DNA of 20,970 nt from an uncultured Oscillospiraceae bacterium (GCA_934574095.1 CAKTMW010000029.1:1-20970); one strand, 5' to 3'; positions 1-8,309 are shown, counted from the stretch's first letter. Made by a program: numbers and translations. The notes: a model not told the origin generated them from the letters alone.

Positions 1-480
1 CTTGTCACCATCCAGATCGATATGCTGTTGGCCGAGCGCTTCGGCATGTACTATATCGACGAGAACGGCAACAAGGCGCTGCCCTATATCATCCACCGCA
101 CTTCTCTGGGTTGCTATGAGCGTACGCTGGCCTATCTGATCGAGGAGTACGCCGGTGCACTGCCCACATGGATGATGCCCGAGCAGGTGCGCTTCCTGCC
201 CATCACCGACCGTGCCGCCGACTACTGCGCCGAGGCCGCCAAGGAGCTGCGCAAGCAGGGCTTCCGCGTGGAGGTGGACAGCCGCAACGAGAAGGTAGGC
301 AAGAAGATCCGCGAGGCCACGCTGGAGAAGATCCCCTTCATGCTGGTGGTAGGCGACCGGGATATGGAGAACGGCACCGTCTCCGTCCGCACCCGCAAGG
401 GCGAGGATCTGGGTGCCATGAGCCTGTCCGACTTCTCCGCCAAGCTCCACGAGATCGTGGACAGCAAGTCCCGCGACTGA
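1..480 (+). CDS. thrS: Threonyl-tRNA synthetase, C-terminal part (5' truncated by window edge)
   Basis: The frame is open from the first base and ends at TGA 478-480, so about 159 C-terminal residues are present. The start of the fragment (TIQIDMLLAERFGMYYID) and the following PYIIHRTSLGCYERTLAYLIEEYAG match the end of the class II catalytic core of ThrRS, where motif 3 (GCYERTLAYLIE region) contacts ATP. From about residue 55 the fragment is the anticodon-binding alpha/beta domain (PEQVRFLPITDRAADYC, then the VEVDSRNEKVGKKIREA block and the KIPFMLVVGDRDMENGTVSVR block). The enzyme charges tRNA-Thr in the cytoplasm. A strong intrinsic terminator follows at 531-573, so it ends its own transcription unit. 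The identification is secure; the promoter and N-terminal editing domains lie outside the window. Confidence 0.96.
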   Translation, partial: LVTIQIDMLLAERFGMYYIDENGNKALPYIIHRTSLGCYERTLAYLIEEYAGALPTWMMPEQVRFLPITDRAADYCAEAAKELRKQGFRVEVDSRNEKVGKKIREATLEKIPFMLVVGDRDMENGTVSVRTRKGEDLGAMSLSDFSAKLHEIVDSKSRD

Positions 481-530
481 TCCTGCGACATCATAAAAAT
501 ACACCAGAACGCACTCGCACGTATAATCAT

Positions 531-573
531 ACAGTGCGGCGTCCGGCTTTGGGCCGGACGCCGCACTGTTTTT
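531..573 (+). terminator. Intrinsic terminator of thrS
   Basis: A perfect 17-bp stem (531-547 with 553-569) encloses a five-base TTTGG loop and runs straight into TTTTT at 569-573. It stands 51 bases after the thrS stop codon. Confidence 0.93.
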
Positions 574-822
574 CCCCCGCCGGACGCCGCTTTTTTCCGC
601 CCCGCGGCGGCCTCCGGCGGAGAAAAACCGCCCGCGCCATAGGGAAAAGAGAAAAAAATTTCTTGTCAGGAAAACCGGCGTTTGGAGGGAAGACCAAAAA
701 AGCGGAGAAAAAGTTGAAGAAGGGGCTTATTTTTTGTGCAATATAACAACAAAAACCGGGAAATGTGCGTAACAGGAAGACGTGTGTCGGCAGATTGCCC
801 GCGAAGTAAGGGCGGTATTGTA
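574..822. other. Gene-free stretch between thrS terminator and lipoprotein promoter
   Basis: The first 60 bases are very GC-rich with short G/C complementarities. The rest is purine-rich with A-runs. No reading frame with a ribosome site and no tRNA-like or riboswitch-like fold was recognised. Together with flanking regulatory DNA the gene-free interval is 481-906. Confidence 0.5.
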
Positions 823-852
823 TTGACAAAACGGAAACACATCTGGTAAAAT
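823..852 (+). promoter_or_regulatory. Promoter of the DUF3798-ABC uptake operon
   Basis: TTGACA at 823-828 and TAAAAT at 847-852 are separated by 18 bases. A TGG precedes the -10 hexamer (844-846), giving an extended -10. The predicted start is near 859, leaving a leader of about 48 bases with AGGAGG (896-901) before the ATG at 907. Confidence 0.8.
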
Positions 853-906
853 TACTATACCCCATAGCAACCCTTTTGCAAAAAAATGAAAAATCAGGAG
901 GTAAGT

Positions 907-2136
907 ATGAAGAAGTTTTTGAGCTTGCTGCTCGCTCTGGCCATGGCACTGACCCTGGTGGCCTGCGGTGGTGGCAACGACACCCCCAACAACACCGATG
1001 AGCCCAACAACACCGACACGCCCGCCAACTACAAGATCGGTATCGTGACCGGTTCCGTCTCTCAGTCCGAGGACGACCGCCGCGGCGCCGAGGCTTTCCA
1101 GGCGGAGTATGGCGAGGATATGGTCACGCTGGCCATCTATCCCGACAACTTCACCGAGGAGCTGGAGACCACCATCCAGAACATCGTGAACCTGTCCTCT
1201 GATCCCGACATGAAGGCCATCATCGTGAACCAGGCTGTGCCCGGCACCACCGAGGCTTTCCGTAAGATCAAGGAATCCCGCCCTGACATCCTGTGCATCG
1301 CCGGCGAGTCCCACGAGGACCTGCCTGAGATCGGCTCCGCTGCCGACCTGGTCTGCAACAACGACTTCGTGTCCCGCGGCTATCTGATCATCCGCACCGC
1401 TCACGAGCTGGGCTGCGACACCTTCGTGCACATCTCCTTCCCCCGCCACATGGCCTATGAGACCATGTCCCGCCGTGTCGCCATCATGAAGGCCGCCTGC
1501 GAGGAGTTCGGCATGACCTTCGTGCTGGAGACCGCTCCCGACCCCACCTCTGACGTCGGCGTGTCCGGCGCTCAGGCTTACATCCTGGAGAAGGTTCCTG
1601 AGTGGGTTCAGAAGTATGGCCAGAACGCCGCTTACTTCTGCACCAACGACGCTCACACCGAGCCCCTGCTGAAGCAGCTGCTGGAGTACGGCGGTTACTT
1701 CATCGAGGCTGACCTGCCCTCCCCCCTGATGGGCTATCCCGGCGCTCTGGGTCTGGACCTGACCGAGGAAGCCGGCGATTTCGAGAAGATCCTGGCCAAG
1801 GTCGAGTCCGCCATCAATGAGAAGGGCGGCGCCGGCCACTTCGGCACCTGGGCTTACTCCTATGGCTACACCCTGTCCGCTGGCCTGGCTCAGCACGCCA
1901 AGAACGTCATCGACGGCAACGCTGAGATCTGCGACATGGACGATGTTGCTACCGCTCTGCAGAAGTACTCTCCCAAGGCTGAGTGGAACGGCGCTGGCTA
2001 CACCAACGCTACCACCGGCGTCAAGTCCGACAACGTGTTCCTGATCTATCAGGATACCTACATCATGGGCGATCCTGGCAAGTTCATGGGCAACGCTGAG
2101 GTGGAGATCCCCGAAAAGTACTTCACCATCAGCTGA
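907..2136 (+). CDS. DUF3798-type substrate-binding lipoprotein of an ABC transporter
   Basis: 409 residues. The chosen ATG sits five bases after AGGAGG and opens a classical lipoprotein signal (MKKFLSLLLALAMALTLVAC) with lipobox LVAC and lipidated Cys20. An in-frame ATG at 886 would add seven polar residues before the signal and is less likely. A T/N/P-rich linker (about 24-47) precedes the binding domain, which starts YKIGIVTGSVSQSEDD and resembles periplasmic-binding proteins of the BMP/sugar type. The pattern matches what I recall as Pfam DUF3798. It should capture a solute outside the membrane and hand it to the ATPase and two permeases directly downstream. The ligand cannot be read from sequence. 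First gene of the operon; a stem-loop follows it before the ATPase gene. Confidence 0.85.
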   Translation: MKKFLSLLLALAMALTLVACGGGNDTPNNTDEPNNTDTPANYKIGIVTGSVSQSEDDRRGAEAFQAEYGEDMVTLAIYPDNFTEELETTIQNIVNLSSDPDMKAIIVNQAVPGTTEAFRKIKESRPDILCIAGESHEDLPEIGSAADLVCNNDFVSRGYLIIRTAHELGCDTFVHISFPRHMAYETMSRRVAIMKAACEEFGMTFVLETAPDPTSDVGVSGAQAYILEKVPEWVQKYGQNAAYFCTNDAHTEPLLKQLLEYGGYFIEADLPSPLMGYPGALGLDLTEEAGDFEKILAKVESAINEKGGAGHFGTWAYSYGYTLSAGLAQHAKNVIDGNAEICDMDDVATALQKYSPKAEWNGAGYTNATTGVKSDNVFLIYQDTYIMGDPGKFMGNAEVEIPEKYFTIS

Positions 2137-2164
2137 CATAGCTTTTGTAAAGCACAACGTATCG

Positions 2165-2195
2165 AACAGGGGGGAGGGATTCCTCCCCCCTGTTT
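2165..2195 (+). terminator. Stem-loop between receptor and ATPase genes (partial terminator or mRNA stabiliser)
   Basis: A perfect 13-bp G/C-rich stem (2165-2177 with 2182-2194) with a GATT loop is followed only by a short interrupted T-run (TGTTTACTT). It stands 28 bases after the receptor stop and 21 before the ATPase start. Incomplete termination would give more receptor than transporter mRNA. Confidence 0.7.
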
Positions 2196-2215
2196 ACTTA
2201 TAGGTAGGGTATATT

Positions 2216-3802
2216 ATGGAAAATAACAATGCTCCCCTGTTGGAGATGCGCAACATCCAGAAGGACTTCTTCGGAAACCAGGTGTTGACGGACATCAACT
2301 TCACGCTGAAGGAGGGCGAGGTGCTGGGTCTGGTGGGCGAAAACGGCGCCGGAAAAAGCACCCTGATGAAGATCCTCTTCGGCATGGACGTGATCCGCGA
2401 GACCGGCGGTTATAAAGGCGATGTCCTTATCAACGGCGAGAAGGTCACCTTCAACACGCCGTTCGATGCGCTGAAGGCCGGCATCGGCATGGTGCATCAG
2501 GAATTCTCTCTGATCCCTGGCTTTTCCGCCACGGAAAACATTCTGCTCAACCGTGAGCCGAAAAAGAAAAACGTCATCTCAGAAGTGTTCGGCGATAGAA
2601 TGGACACTCTCGATTATAAGGAAATGGATGAGCGCGCCAAGCGCGCCATCGAAAAAATGGGCGTGGAGATCGACCAGAAGATGATCATCAGCAGCATGCC
2701 CGTGGGTCACAAGCAGTTTACCGAGATCGCCCGCGAGCTCAGTAAGGAAAACCTGAAGCTGCTGATCCTGGACGAGCCCACCGCCGTGCTGACGGAGAAG
2801 GAGGCCGAGGCGCTGCTGGACTCCATCCGCGGTATGTCCGCCCAGGGTATCGCGGTGATCTTCATCACCCACCGTCTCCATGAGATTCTGTCCGTCTGCG
2901 ACAAGGTGGTCATCATGCGCGACGGCTACGTGGTCAAGGATACCCCCGCCAAGGAGACGGACGTGTCCGACATCACCAAGTGGATGGTGGGCCGCAGCGT
3001 GGAAAACACCGCCACGGCCCAGGACATCAAGATCGACCCCGACGCAAAGACCATCATGTCCATCCGCAAGCTGTGGGTGGATATGCCCGGTGAGATCGTC
3101 CGCAATGTGAACCTGGACATCAAGGAAGGTGAGATTCTGGGCATCGGCGGTCTGGCCGGTCAGGGCAAGCTGGGTATCCCCAACGGTATCATGGGCCTGT
3201 ACGAGGCCGGCGGCACCGTGGAATTTGACGGCAAGCCCATCGCCCTCAACAGTCCCCGCAAGTGTCTGGACGCCTCTCTGGCCTTCGTGTCGGAGGACCG
3301 CCGCGGCGTGGGTCTGCTGCTGGACGAGTCTCTGGAGTGGAACGTGGCGTTCCCCGCCATGCAGATTCACGACAAGTTCCTGAAGAAGCACCTCTTCTTC
3401 ACGTGGCGCGACGAAAAGGCCATCCACGAGGTCACGCAGAAGTACATCGACGAGCTGCAGATCAAGTGCACCAGCTCCCTGCAAAAGGCGAGAGAGCTGT
3501 CCGGCGGCAACCAGCAGAAGATATGCCTGGCCAAGGCGTTCGCTCTGGAGCCCCGTTTCCTCTTTGTCTCCGAGCCCACCCGCGGCATCGACGTGGGCGC
3601 CAAGGCGCTGGTGCTGGAGGCCCTGAAAAAGTTCAACCGCGAGAGCGGCATCACCGTGGTGATGATCTCCTCCGAGCTGGAAGAACTGCGCATGACCTGT
3701 GACCGGATCGCCATCGTCTCCGGCGGCAAGATCGCCGGTATCCTGCCGGCTGACCATAGCTCCGAGGAATTCGGTATGCTGATGGTCAGTCAGGTGAAGT
3801 AA
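2216..3802 (+). CDS. ABC transporter ATPase with two nucleotide-binding domains (RbsA/nucleoside-uptake type)
   Basis: 528 residues, the usual size for double-NBD sugar/nucleoside ATPases. NBD1 carries Walker A GENGAGKST at 41-49, Q-loop VHQEFSLIPG, Walker B LLILDEPTA and H-loop ITHRLHE. Its signature is degenerate: MPVGHKQ where LSxGxxQ is usual. NBD2 has a degenerate Walker A (GLAGQGKLGIPN) but an intact signature LSGGNQQK; its Walker B reads FLFVSEPTRGID, with Ser in the usual Asp position and the catalytic Glu kept. The composite site formed by Walker A of NBD1 and the signature of NBD2 is therefore complete, while the other is probably non-hydrolytic, as in RbsA relatives. It powers the permeases encoded at 3813 and 4901. 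The ribosome site is weak (AGGTAGGG), consistent with lower expression than the receptor. Confidence 0.95.
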   Translation: MENNNAPLLEMRNIQKDFFGNQVLTDINFTLKEGEVLGLVGENGAGKSTLMKILFGMDVIRETGGYKGDVLINGEKVTFNTPFDALKAGIGMVHQEFSLIPGFSATENILLNREPKKKNVISEVFGDRMDTLDYKEMDERAKRAIEKMGVEIDQKMIISSMPVGHKQFTEIARELSKENLKLLILDEPTAVLTEKEAEALLDSIRGMSAQGIAVIFITHRLHEILSVCDKVVIMRDGYVVKDTPAKETDVSDITKWMVGRSVENTATAQDIKIDPDAKTIMSIRKLWVDMPGEIVRNVNLDIKEGEILGIGGLAGQGKLGIPNGIMGLYEAGGTVEFDGKPIALNSPRKCLDASLAFVSEDRRGVGLLLDESLEWNVAFPAMQIHDKFLKKHLFFTWRDEKAIHEVTQKYIDELQIKCTSSLQKARELSGGNQQKICLAKAFALEPRFLFVSEPTRGIDVGAKALVLEALKKFNRESGITVVMISSELEELRMTCDRIAIVSGGKIAGILPADHSSEEFGMLMVSQVK

Positions 3803-3812
3803 GGAGGACAAG

Positions 3813-4898
3813 ATGGGCAAAAATGTAACCACAAGTCTTGGCAACAAGACGAAATTCCGGCAGCTGATCGACAACTTCGGTCTGCCCCGCGTCATCATCA
3901 CGGGCTTTCTGCTGCTGCTGTTCATCTCCGCCCCCATCGTGGGCGCGGACCTGGCTACCCAGGTCACCAATACCATCAACCGCTTCAGCTGGAACGCCGT
4001 TCTGGTGCTGGCCATGGTCCCCATGATCCACTCCGGCTGCGGATTGAACTTCGGCCTGCCCCTGGGCATCGTGTCCGGCCTGCTGGGCGCCACGCTGTCC
4101 ATCGAGTTCGGCTTCACCGGCGCCATGAGCTTCGTGATGGCCATTCTCATCGCCACGCCCTTCGCGCTGCTGTTCGGCGGTGGCTACGGCTGGCTGCTGA
4201 ACAAGATCAAGGGCGGCGAAATGATGATCGCCACTTATGTGGGCTTCTCCGCCGTGTCCTTCATGTGCATGATGTGGCTGCTGCTGCCGTACCATCATCC
4301 CACCATGGTGTGGGGCTTCGCCGGCACCGGCCTGCGTACCGTTATCTCTCTGGAGGGCTTCTATGACCAGCTGCTGGCCAACTTCCTGGCCATCGACCTG
4401 AACGGCATCGGCATCAATCTGGTGATCCCCACCGGCAGTCTGCTGGTGTTCGCGCTGCTGGCTCTGGGCATGTGGGCCTTCCTGCACACCAAGACCGGCA
4501 CCGCCATGACCGCCGTGGGCTCCAACCCCGCCTTTGCCAAGGCCGCCGGCATCAACGTGGACAAGATGCGCCTCATCTCCGTGGTCATGTCCACCTGGCT
4601 GGGCGCCGTGGGTATCCTGATGTACGAGCAGGGCTTCGGCTTTGTCCAGCTGTACATGGGCCCCTTCTGGATGGCCCTGCCCGCCGTGTCCGCCATCCTC
4701 ATCGGCGGCGCGTCCGTGAATAAGGCGTCCATCCCCAACGTCATCATCGGTACGTTCCTGTTCCAGGGCATCGTCACCATGACGCCTACCGTCATGAACT
4801 CCGCGTTCCACATGGATATGTCCGAGGTCATCCGTATCGTGGTGTCCAACGGTATGATCCTATACGCACTGACCAGAAAGACGGAAGGAGGGCGCTGA
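3813..4898 (+). CDS. ABC transporter permease, RbsC/BPD_transp_2 type (first of a pair)
   Basis: 361 residues. The start follows AAGGAGG at 3801-3807 and begins ten bases after the ATPase stop. A short cytoplasmic N-terminus precedes a strongly hydrophobic segment (about 27-46), then roughly eight further membrane segments. The conserved cytoplasmic-loop region AVGSNPAFAKAAGINVDKMR and the following ILIGGASVNKASIPN are typical of inner-membrane permeases of the ribose/nucleoside ABC family (Pfam BPD_transp_2). It pairs with the next gene to form the channel. The GLNFGLPLGIVSG region has a clear counterpart in the second permease. Confidence 0.93.
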   Translation: MGKNVTTSLGNKTKFRQLIDNFGLPRVIITGFLLLLFISAPIVGADLATQVTNTINRFSWNAVLVLAMVPMIHSGCGLNFGLPLGIVSGLLGATLSIEFGFTGAMSFVMAILIATPFALLFGGGYGWLLNKIKGGEMMIATYVGFSAVSFMCMMWLLLPYHHPTMVWGFAGTGLRTVISLEGFYDQLLANFLAIDLNGIGINLVIPTGSLLVFALLALGMWAFLHTKTGTAMTAVGSNPAFAKAAGINVDKMRLISVVMSTWLGAVGILMYEQGFGFVQLYMGPFWMALPAVSAILIGGASVNKASIPNVIIGTFLFQGIVTMTPTVMNSAFHMDMSEVIRIVVSNGMILYALTRKTEGGR

Positions 4899-4900
4899 GC

Positions 4901-6028
4901 ATGAATAACCTGAAGAACAAGAAATTTAGCGTAGTGGACCTGATCCGCGGCAACTCCGTTCCCCTGATGTTCGTCCTGATCTGCGCCATCTTCATCCCTC
5001 TGTCCGGCTTCTCCGGCAGCTATCTGCTCAATGAGATCATGACCCGCCTGGGCCGCAACGCCTTCCTGATCCTCAGCCTGCTGATCCCCATCATGGCCGG
5101 TATGGGTCTGAACTTCGGTATGACCCTGGGCGCCATGGCCGGTGAGATCGGCCTGATCCTGGTGGCCGACTGGCAGATTTGGGGCATCCCCGGCCTGGTG
5201 CTGGCCGCTATTATCTCCATCCCCATCTCCGTGCTGCTGGGCTGGATGTGCGGCGTACTGCTGAACCGCGCCAAGGGCCGCGAGATGATCACCAGCTACA
5301 TCATTTCCTTCTTCGTCAACGGTCTGTACCAGCTGGTGGTGCTGTACATGATGGGCCCCATCATTCCCATCGCCCACAACACCCTGAAGCTGCCCCGCGG
5401 CTACGGTATCCGCAACACCGTCAGTCTGCTGCCCATGCGCCAGACCGTGGATAACGCCCTGGCCATCTATGTGGGCGGCGTCAAGATTCCTGTGCTGACC
5501 CTGATCATTATCGCGCTGGCCTGCCTGTTCATCCTGTGGTTCCGCAAGACCAAGCTGGGCCAGGATATGCGCGCCGTGGGTCAGGATATGGAAGTGGCCC
5601 GCGACGCCGGTATCAACGTGGAGCGCACCCGCATTATCTCCATGGTGATCTCCACCGTGTTCGCCGGCTTCGGCATGATCATCTACCTGCAGAACCTGGG
5701 CAATTTCCCCACGTACAGCGCCCACACCAACGTGGGTATGTTCTGTATCGCGGCGCTGCTGGTGGGCGGCGCGTCCGTGGAAAAGGCGTCCATCGGCAAC
5801 GTGTTCCTGGGCGTTATCCTGTTCCACACCATGTTCATCGTGGCGCCCTCCGCCGGTACCAAGATCACCGGCGACTCCATGATCGGCGAGTACTTCCGCG
5901 TGTTCATCTCCTACGCCGTCATCACCGTTGCCCTGGTCATGTATGAGACCAAGAAGCGCAAGTCCCAGAGCCTGATGGGCCAGATGCTGGCCCAGGCCCA
6001 GCTGGAAGAGGAGGGCAAAGCGGAATGA
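4901..6028 (+). CDS. ABC transporter permease, RbsC/BPD_transp_2 type (second of a pair)
   Basis: 375 residues, starting two bases after the stop of the first permease, with GGAGG inside the end of that gene. It is a paralogue of its neighbour: GLNFGMTLGAMAG corresponds to GLNFGLPLGIVSG, AVGQDMEVARDAGINVERTR to AVGSNPAFAKAAGINVDKMR, and LLVGGASVEKASIGN to LIGGASVNKASIPN. About eight to nine membrane segments are visible, with a charged cytoplasmic tail rich in Lys, Gln and Glu. It is expected to form a heterodimeric channel with the first permease. Its last bases overlap the next start (ATGA), implying translational coupling to the small accessory protein. Confidence 0.93.
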   Translation: MNNLKNKKFSVVDLIRGNSVPLMFVLICAIFIPLSGFSGSYLLNEIMTRLGRNAFLILSLLIPIMAGMGLNFGMTLGAMAGEIGLILVADWQIWGIPGLVLAAIISIPISVLLGWMCGVLLNRAKGREMITSYIISFFVNGLYQLVVLYMMGPIIPIAHNTLKLPRGYGIRNTVSLLPMRQTVDNALAIYVGGVKIPVLTLIIIALACLFILWFRKTKLGQDMRAVGQDMEVARDAGINVERTRIISMVISTVFAGFGMIIYLQNLGNFPTYSAHTNVGMFCIAALLVGGASVEKASIGNVFLGVILFHTMFIVAPSAGTKITGDSMIGEYFRVFISYAVITVALVMYETKKRKSQSLMGQMLAQAQLEEEGKAE

Positions 6029-6504
6029 AAGCACGTAAATGGATCATCCGGATCGCCGCCGTCCTGGTGCTGATCGTCGTTGGCGTCATCATGAGCATCA
6101 TCGGCCGCGGCCACACCATCTATCTGGACAACAAGACCCTGGAGTACGACGGTCAGACCTACAAGGCCCCCTATAAGGTGACCATCACCGTGGGCGGCGA
6201 GCAGCTGACCAAGCTGTACGACAAGGAGCGCGGCTCCACCACCTGCCTGGGCCAGACCTTCACCGTGACCCTGGAGGTCATGGAAAAGAAGAACGGCGCC
6301 GAGGAGACCCAGACCTATAAGATTCCCGTTCCCAAGAATATGGACGGCGTCATCATCAACATCCCCGGCTATCTGGCCGGTCTGCCTCAGGAGGCTTACC
6401 TCACCGAGTTCGTCCCGGCTGTGACCGAGGAACCCGTGGATGAAGAACCCTCCACCGGCGACGACCTGATCCCCAGCGACGACACCACGCTCCCCGATAT
6501 GTAA
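6025..6504 (+). CDS. Small membrane-anchored accessory protein of the uptake operon (possibly DUF6672)
   Basis: 159 residues, overlapping the second permease by four bases (ATGA). A positively charged start (MKARK) and one hydrophobic segment (about 7-26) anchor the protein with its body outside. The extracellular part is beta-rich in appearance (TIYLDNKTLEYDGQTYKAP, then alternating VTITVGGEQLTKLY and FTVTLEVMEKK). The tail is acidic and Pro/Asp-rich (EEPVDEEPSTGDD) and probably disordered. I recall a family named DUF6672 next to DUF3798-ABC operons, but this is from memory and unverified. No enzymatic motif is seen. Coupling to the permease suggests it helps assembly or docking of the receptor; that is inference. 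Confidence 0.75.
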   Translation: MKARKWIIRIAAVLVLIVVGVIMSIIGRGHTIYLDNKTLEYDGQTYKAPYKVTITVGGEQLTKLYDKERGSTTCLGQTFTVTLEVMEKKNGAEETQTYKIPVPKNMDGVIINIPGYLAGLPQEAYLTEFVPAVTEEPVDEEPSTGDDLIPSDDTTLPDM

Positions 6505-6513
6505 TAGGATACC

Positions 6514-6545
6514 GATACAGCCCATGCTGCCGCATGGGCTGTATC
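6514..6545 (+). other. Stem-loop before the dipeptidase gene
   Basis: A perfect 14-bp stem (6514-6527 with 6532-6545) with a TGCC loop lacks a following T-run. It is unlikely to stop transcription fully, and is more likely an mRNA processing or stability element between the transporter genes and pepD. No promoter was found between it and the dipeptidase start. Confidence 0.6.
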
Positions 6546-6584
6546 AGCCATTGCGGAAAAACAGCAAAACGGAGGTAAAATGTT

Positions 6585-8033
6585 ATGGCAGTTTTATCCG
6601 GACTGAAGCCCGAAAAGGTATTTGAATATTTTGAAAAGCTCTGCTCCGTGCCCCACGGCAGCGGCAACACCAAGATCATCAGCGATATGTGCGTGGGCTT
6701 TGCCAAGGAGCTGGGCCTGCGGTATCGCCAGGAGCCCTGCAACAACGTCATCATCTGGAAGGATGCCTCCGCGGGCTATGAGAATGCCGCTCCCATCATT
6801 TTGCAGGGCCACATCGACATGGTCTGCGCCAAGACCGACGACTGCACCAAGGACATGACCACCGAGGGCCTTGACCTGATGACCGACGGCGAGTGGGTCT
6901 GGGCCGACAAGACCTCCCTGGGCGGCGACAACGGCATCGCCGTGGCCATGATCCTGGCCATTCTGGCGGACGAGACCCTGGCCCATCCCCCCATTGAGGC
7001 GGTGTTCACCGTGGACGAGGAGGTGGGCATGGACGGCGCCTTCGCCCTGGACTGCTCTGACCTGAAGGGTAAGAAGCTGCTGAACCTGGACTCTGAGATC
7101 GAGGGCGTGTTCACCGTGTCCTGCGCCGGCGGTATGCGGGCCGACTGCCACCTGCCCGGCGTCATGGAGCCGGTGAGCGGCATGGCCGGTTATACCGTCA
7201 CCATCTCCGGCCTGCAGGGCGGCCACTCCGGCGCGGACATCCATCTGGGCCGTGCCAGCGCCAACCAGCAGATGGGCCGCGTACTGTACAGCGCCATGGA
7301 GCGCTTCCCCGGCCTGCGCCTGGCGGCGGTCTCCGGCGGCCAGTTCGACAACGTCATCTGCTCCCGCTGCGACGCGGCGGTGGCCATCCCCGCCGGAAAG
7401 GAAGCGGCATTCGAGGCGTTCATCGCGGAATTCGACGCCATCCTGAAGAACGAATACGCCGGCTGCGACGACGGCATCACCCTCACCTGCGGTAAGACGG
7501 AAGTCGCCGCCGCCATCAGCGAGGTCACCACCAACCTCATGCTGCATACGCTGCTGGCCCTGCCCCAGGGCGTACAGGCCATGAGCGTGGACTTCCCCGG
7601 CCTGACCCAGACCTCCCTGAACATGGGTGTGCTGAAGCTGGAGGACGACGGCCTGCACATCACCTTCTCCATCCGCTCCTGCATCGCCTCCCAAAAGGAG
7701 ATGGTGGCCCAGCGGGTCCATGCCATTGTGGAGTTCGCCGGCGGCACCGTCACCGAGCGGGGCAAATACCCCGGCTGGCAGTACGAGCGCGACTCGAAGT
7801 TCCGCGACATGGTGCTGGAGGCCTATCACGACCTGACCGGCAAGGAGGGCGTGGTGGAGGCCACCCACGGCGGTCTGGAGTGCGGTCTGCTGATCGAGAA
7901 GATTCCCGGTCTGGACGCTATCTCCATGGGCCCGGAGCTCCACGACGTTCACTCTGTCCGGGAGCGGCTCAACGTCCCCTCCACCGAGCGGATGTACCAG
8001 CTGCTGTGCGAGGCCCTCAAGCGCAGCAAGTAA
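6585..8033 (+). CDS. pepD: Aminoacyl-histidine dipeptidase (M20C family, PepD type)
   Basis: 482 residues, the usual length of PepD. GGAGG at 6571-6575 sets the ATG at 6585; an ATG at 6580 opens only a short frame. M20 motifs are all present: GHIDMV with His76 and Asp78, SLGGDNG with Asp115, VDEEVGMDGA with the Glu145/Glu146 pair, LDSE with Asp169, GGHSGADIH in the lid domain, and a C-terminal LHDVHS with His456 in the place of the last metal ligand. The enzyme hydrolyses Xaa-His and related dipeptides in the cytoplasm using two metal ions. It probably rides on the upstream transporter transcript and may process what that transporter imports, although the link is only positional. A strong terminator follows. 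Confidence 0.95.
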   Translation: MAVLSGLKPEKVFEYFEKLCSVPHGSGNTKIISDMCVGFAKELGLRYRQEPCNNVIIWKDASAGYENAAPIILQGHIDMVCAKTDDCTKDMTTEGLDLMTDGEWVWADKTSLGGDNGIAVAMILAILADETLAHPPIEAVFTVDEEVGMDGAFALDCSDLKGKKLLNLDSEIEGVFTVSCAGGMRADCHLPGVMEPVSGMAGYTVTISGLQGGHSGADIHLGRASANQQMGRVLYSAMERFPGLRLAAVSGGQFDNVICSRCDAAVAIPAGKEAAFEAFIAEFDAILKNEYAGCDDGITLTCGKTEVAAAISEVTTNLMLHTLLALPQGVQAMSVDFPGLTQTSLNMGVLKLEDDGLHITFSIRSCIASQKEMVAQRVHAIVEFAGGTVTERGKYPGWQYERDSKFRDMVLEAYHDLTGKEGVVEATHGGLECGLLIEKIPGLDAISMGPELHDVHSVRERLNVPSTERMYQLLCEALKRSK

Positions 8034-8049
8034 TATCGGCATAGAAACA

Positions 8050-8097
8050 GCGGTAAAGCTGCAAAACGGCAACGTTTTGCAGCTTTACCGCCTTTTT
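8050..8097 (+). terminator. Intrinsic terminator of the transporter-pepD operon
   Basis: A perfect 19-bp stem (8050-8068 with 8073-8091) is closed by a GCAA tetraloop and followed by CTTTTT to 8097. Confidence 0.94.
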
Positions 8098-8280
8098 GCT
8101 GCAAATTATGCAGGAATCATGGCAAATGTGAAAAAGTTCACCAGAGGAAAAACATGAATACACGGCGGGAAAAGTGAATAAAACCGCCGGTTAAACGGGG
8201 GATAACAGAGAATATCGTGCATATCGGGCTGGAACGTAAAAAAGGCGTCAAGATTAAAATGAATTTTTTCCTGTTGGGAC
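8098..8280. other. Gene-free stretch upstream of the TAXI receptor
   Basis: AT-richer DNA with a loose stem (CGGCGG 8163-8168 with CCGCCG 8184-8189) and an 11-base palindrome AACCG-C-CGGTT at 8182-8192, about 90 bases before the -35 box. ATATCG occurs twice near 8212-8226. No gene or known riboswitch was recognised. Confidence 0.4.
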
Positions 8281-8309
8281 TTGCAAAATGGAGAAGAGGA
8301 GAGTATAAT
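8281..8309 (+). promoter_or_regulatory. Promoter of the TAXI-TRAP operon
   Basis: TTGCAA (8281-8286) and a perfect TATAAT (8304-8309) are spaced by 17 bases. The leader (about 56 bases) has a 7-bp hairpin, 8329-8335 with 8339-8345, shortly before the GAGGAGA ribosome site. Confidence 0.8.

Noticed and set aside
886..906. Earlier ATG for the DUF3798 lipoprotein
   Set aside because: It would put polar residues before the signal peptide and has no ribosome site, whereas AGGAGG precedes the ATG at 907.
4361..6034. Antisense frame of about 557 codons opposite the two permeases
   Set aside because: Same composition artefact; it also crosses the boundary between two well-defined genes.
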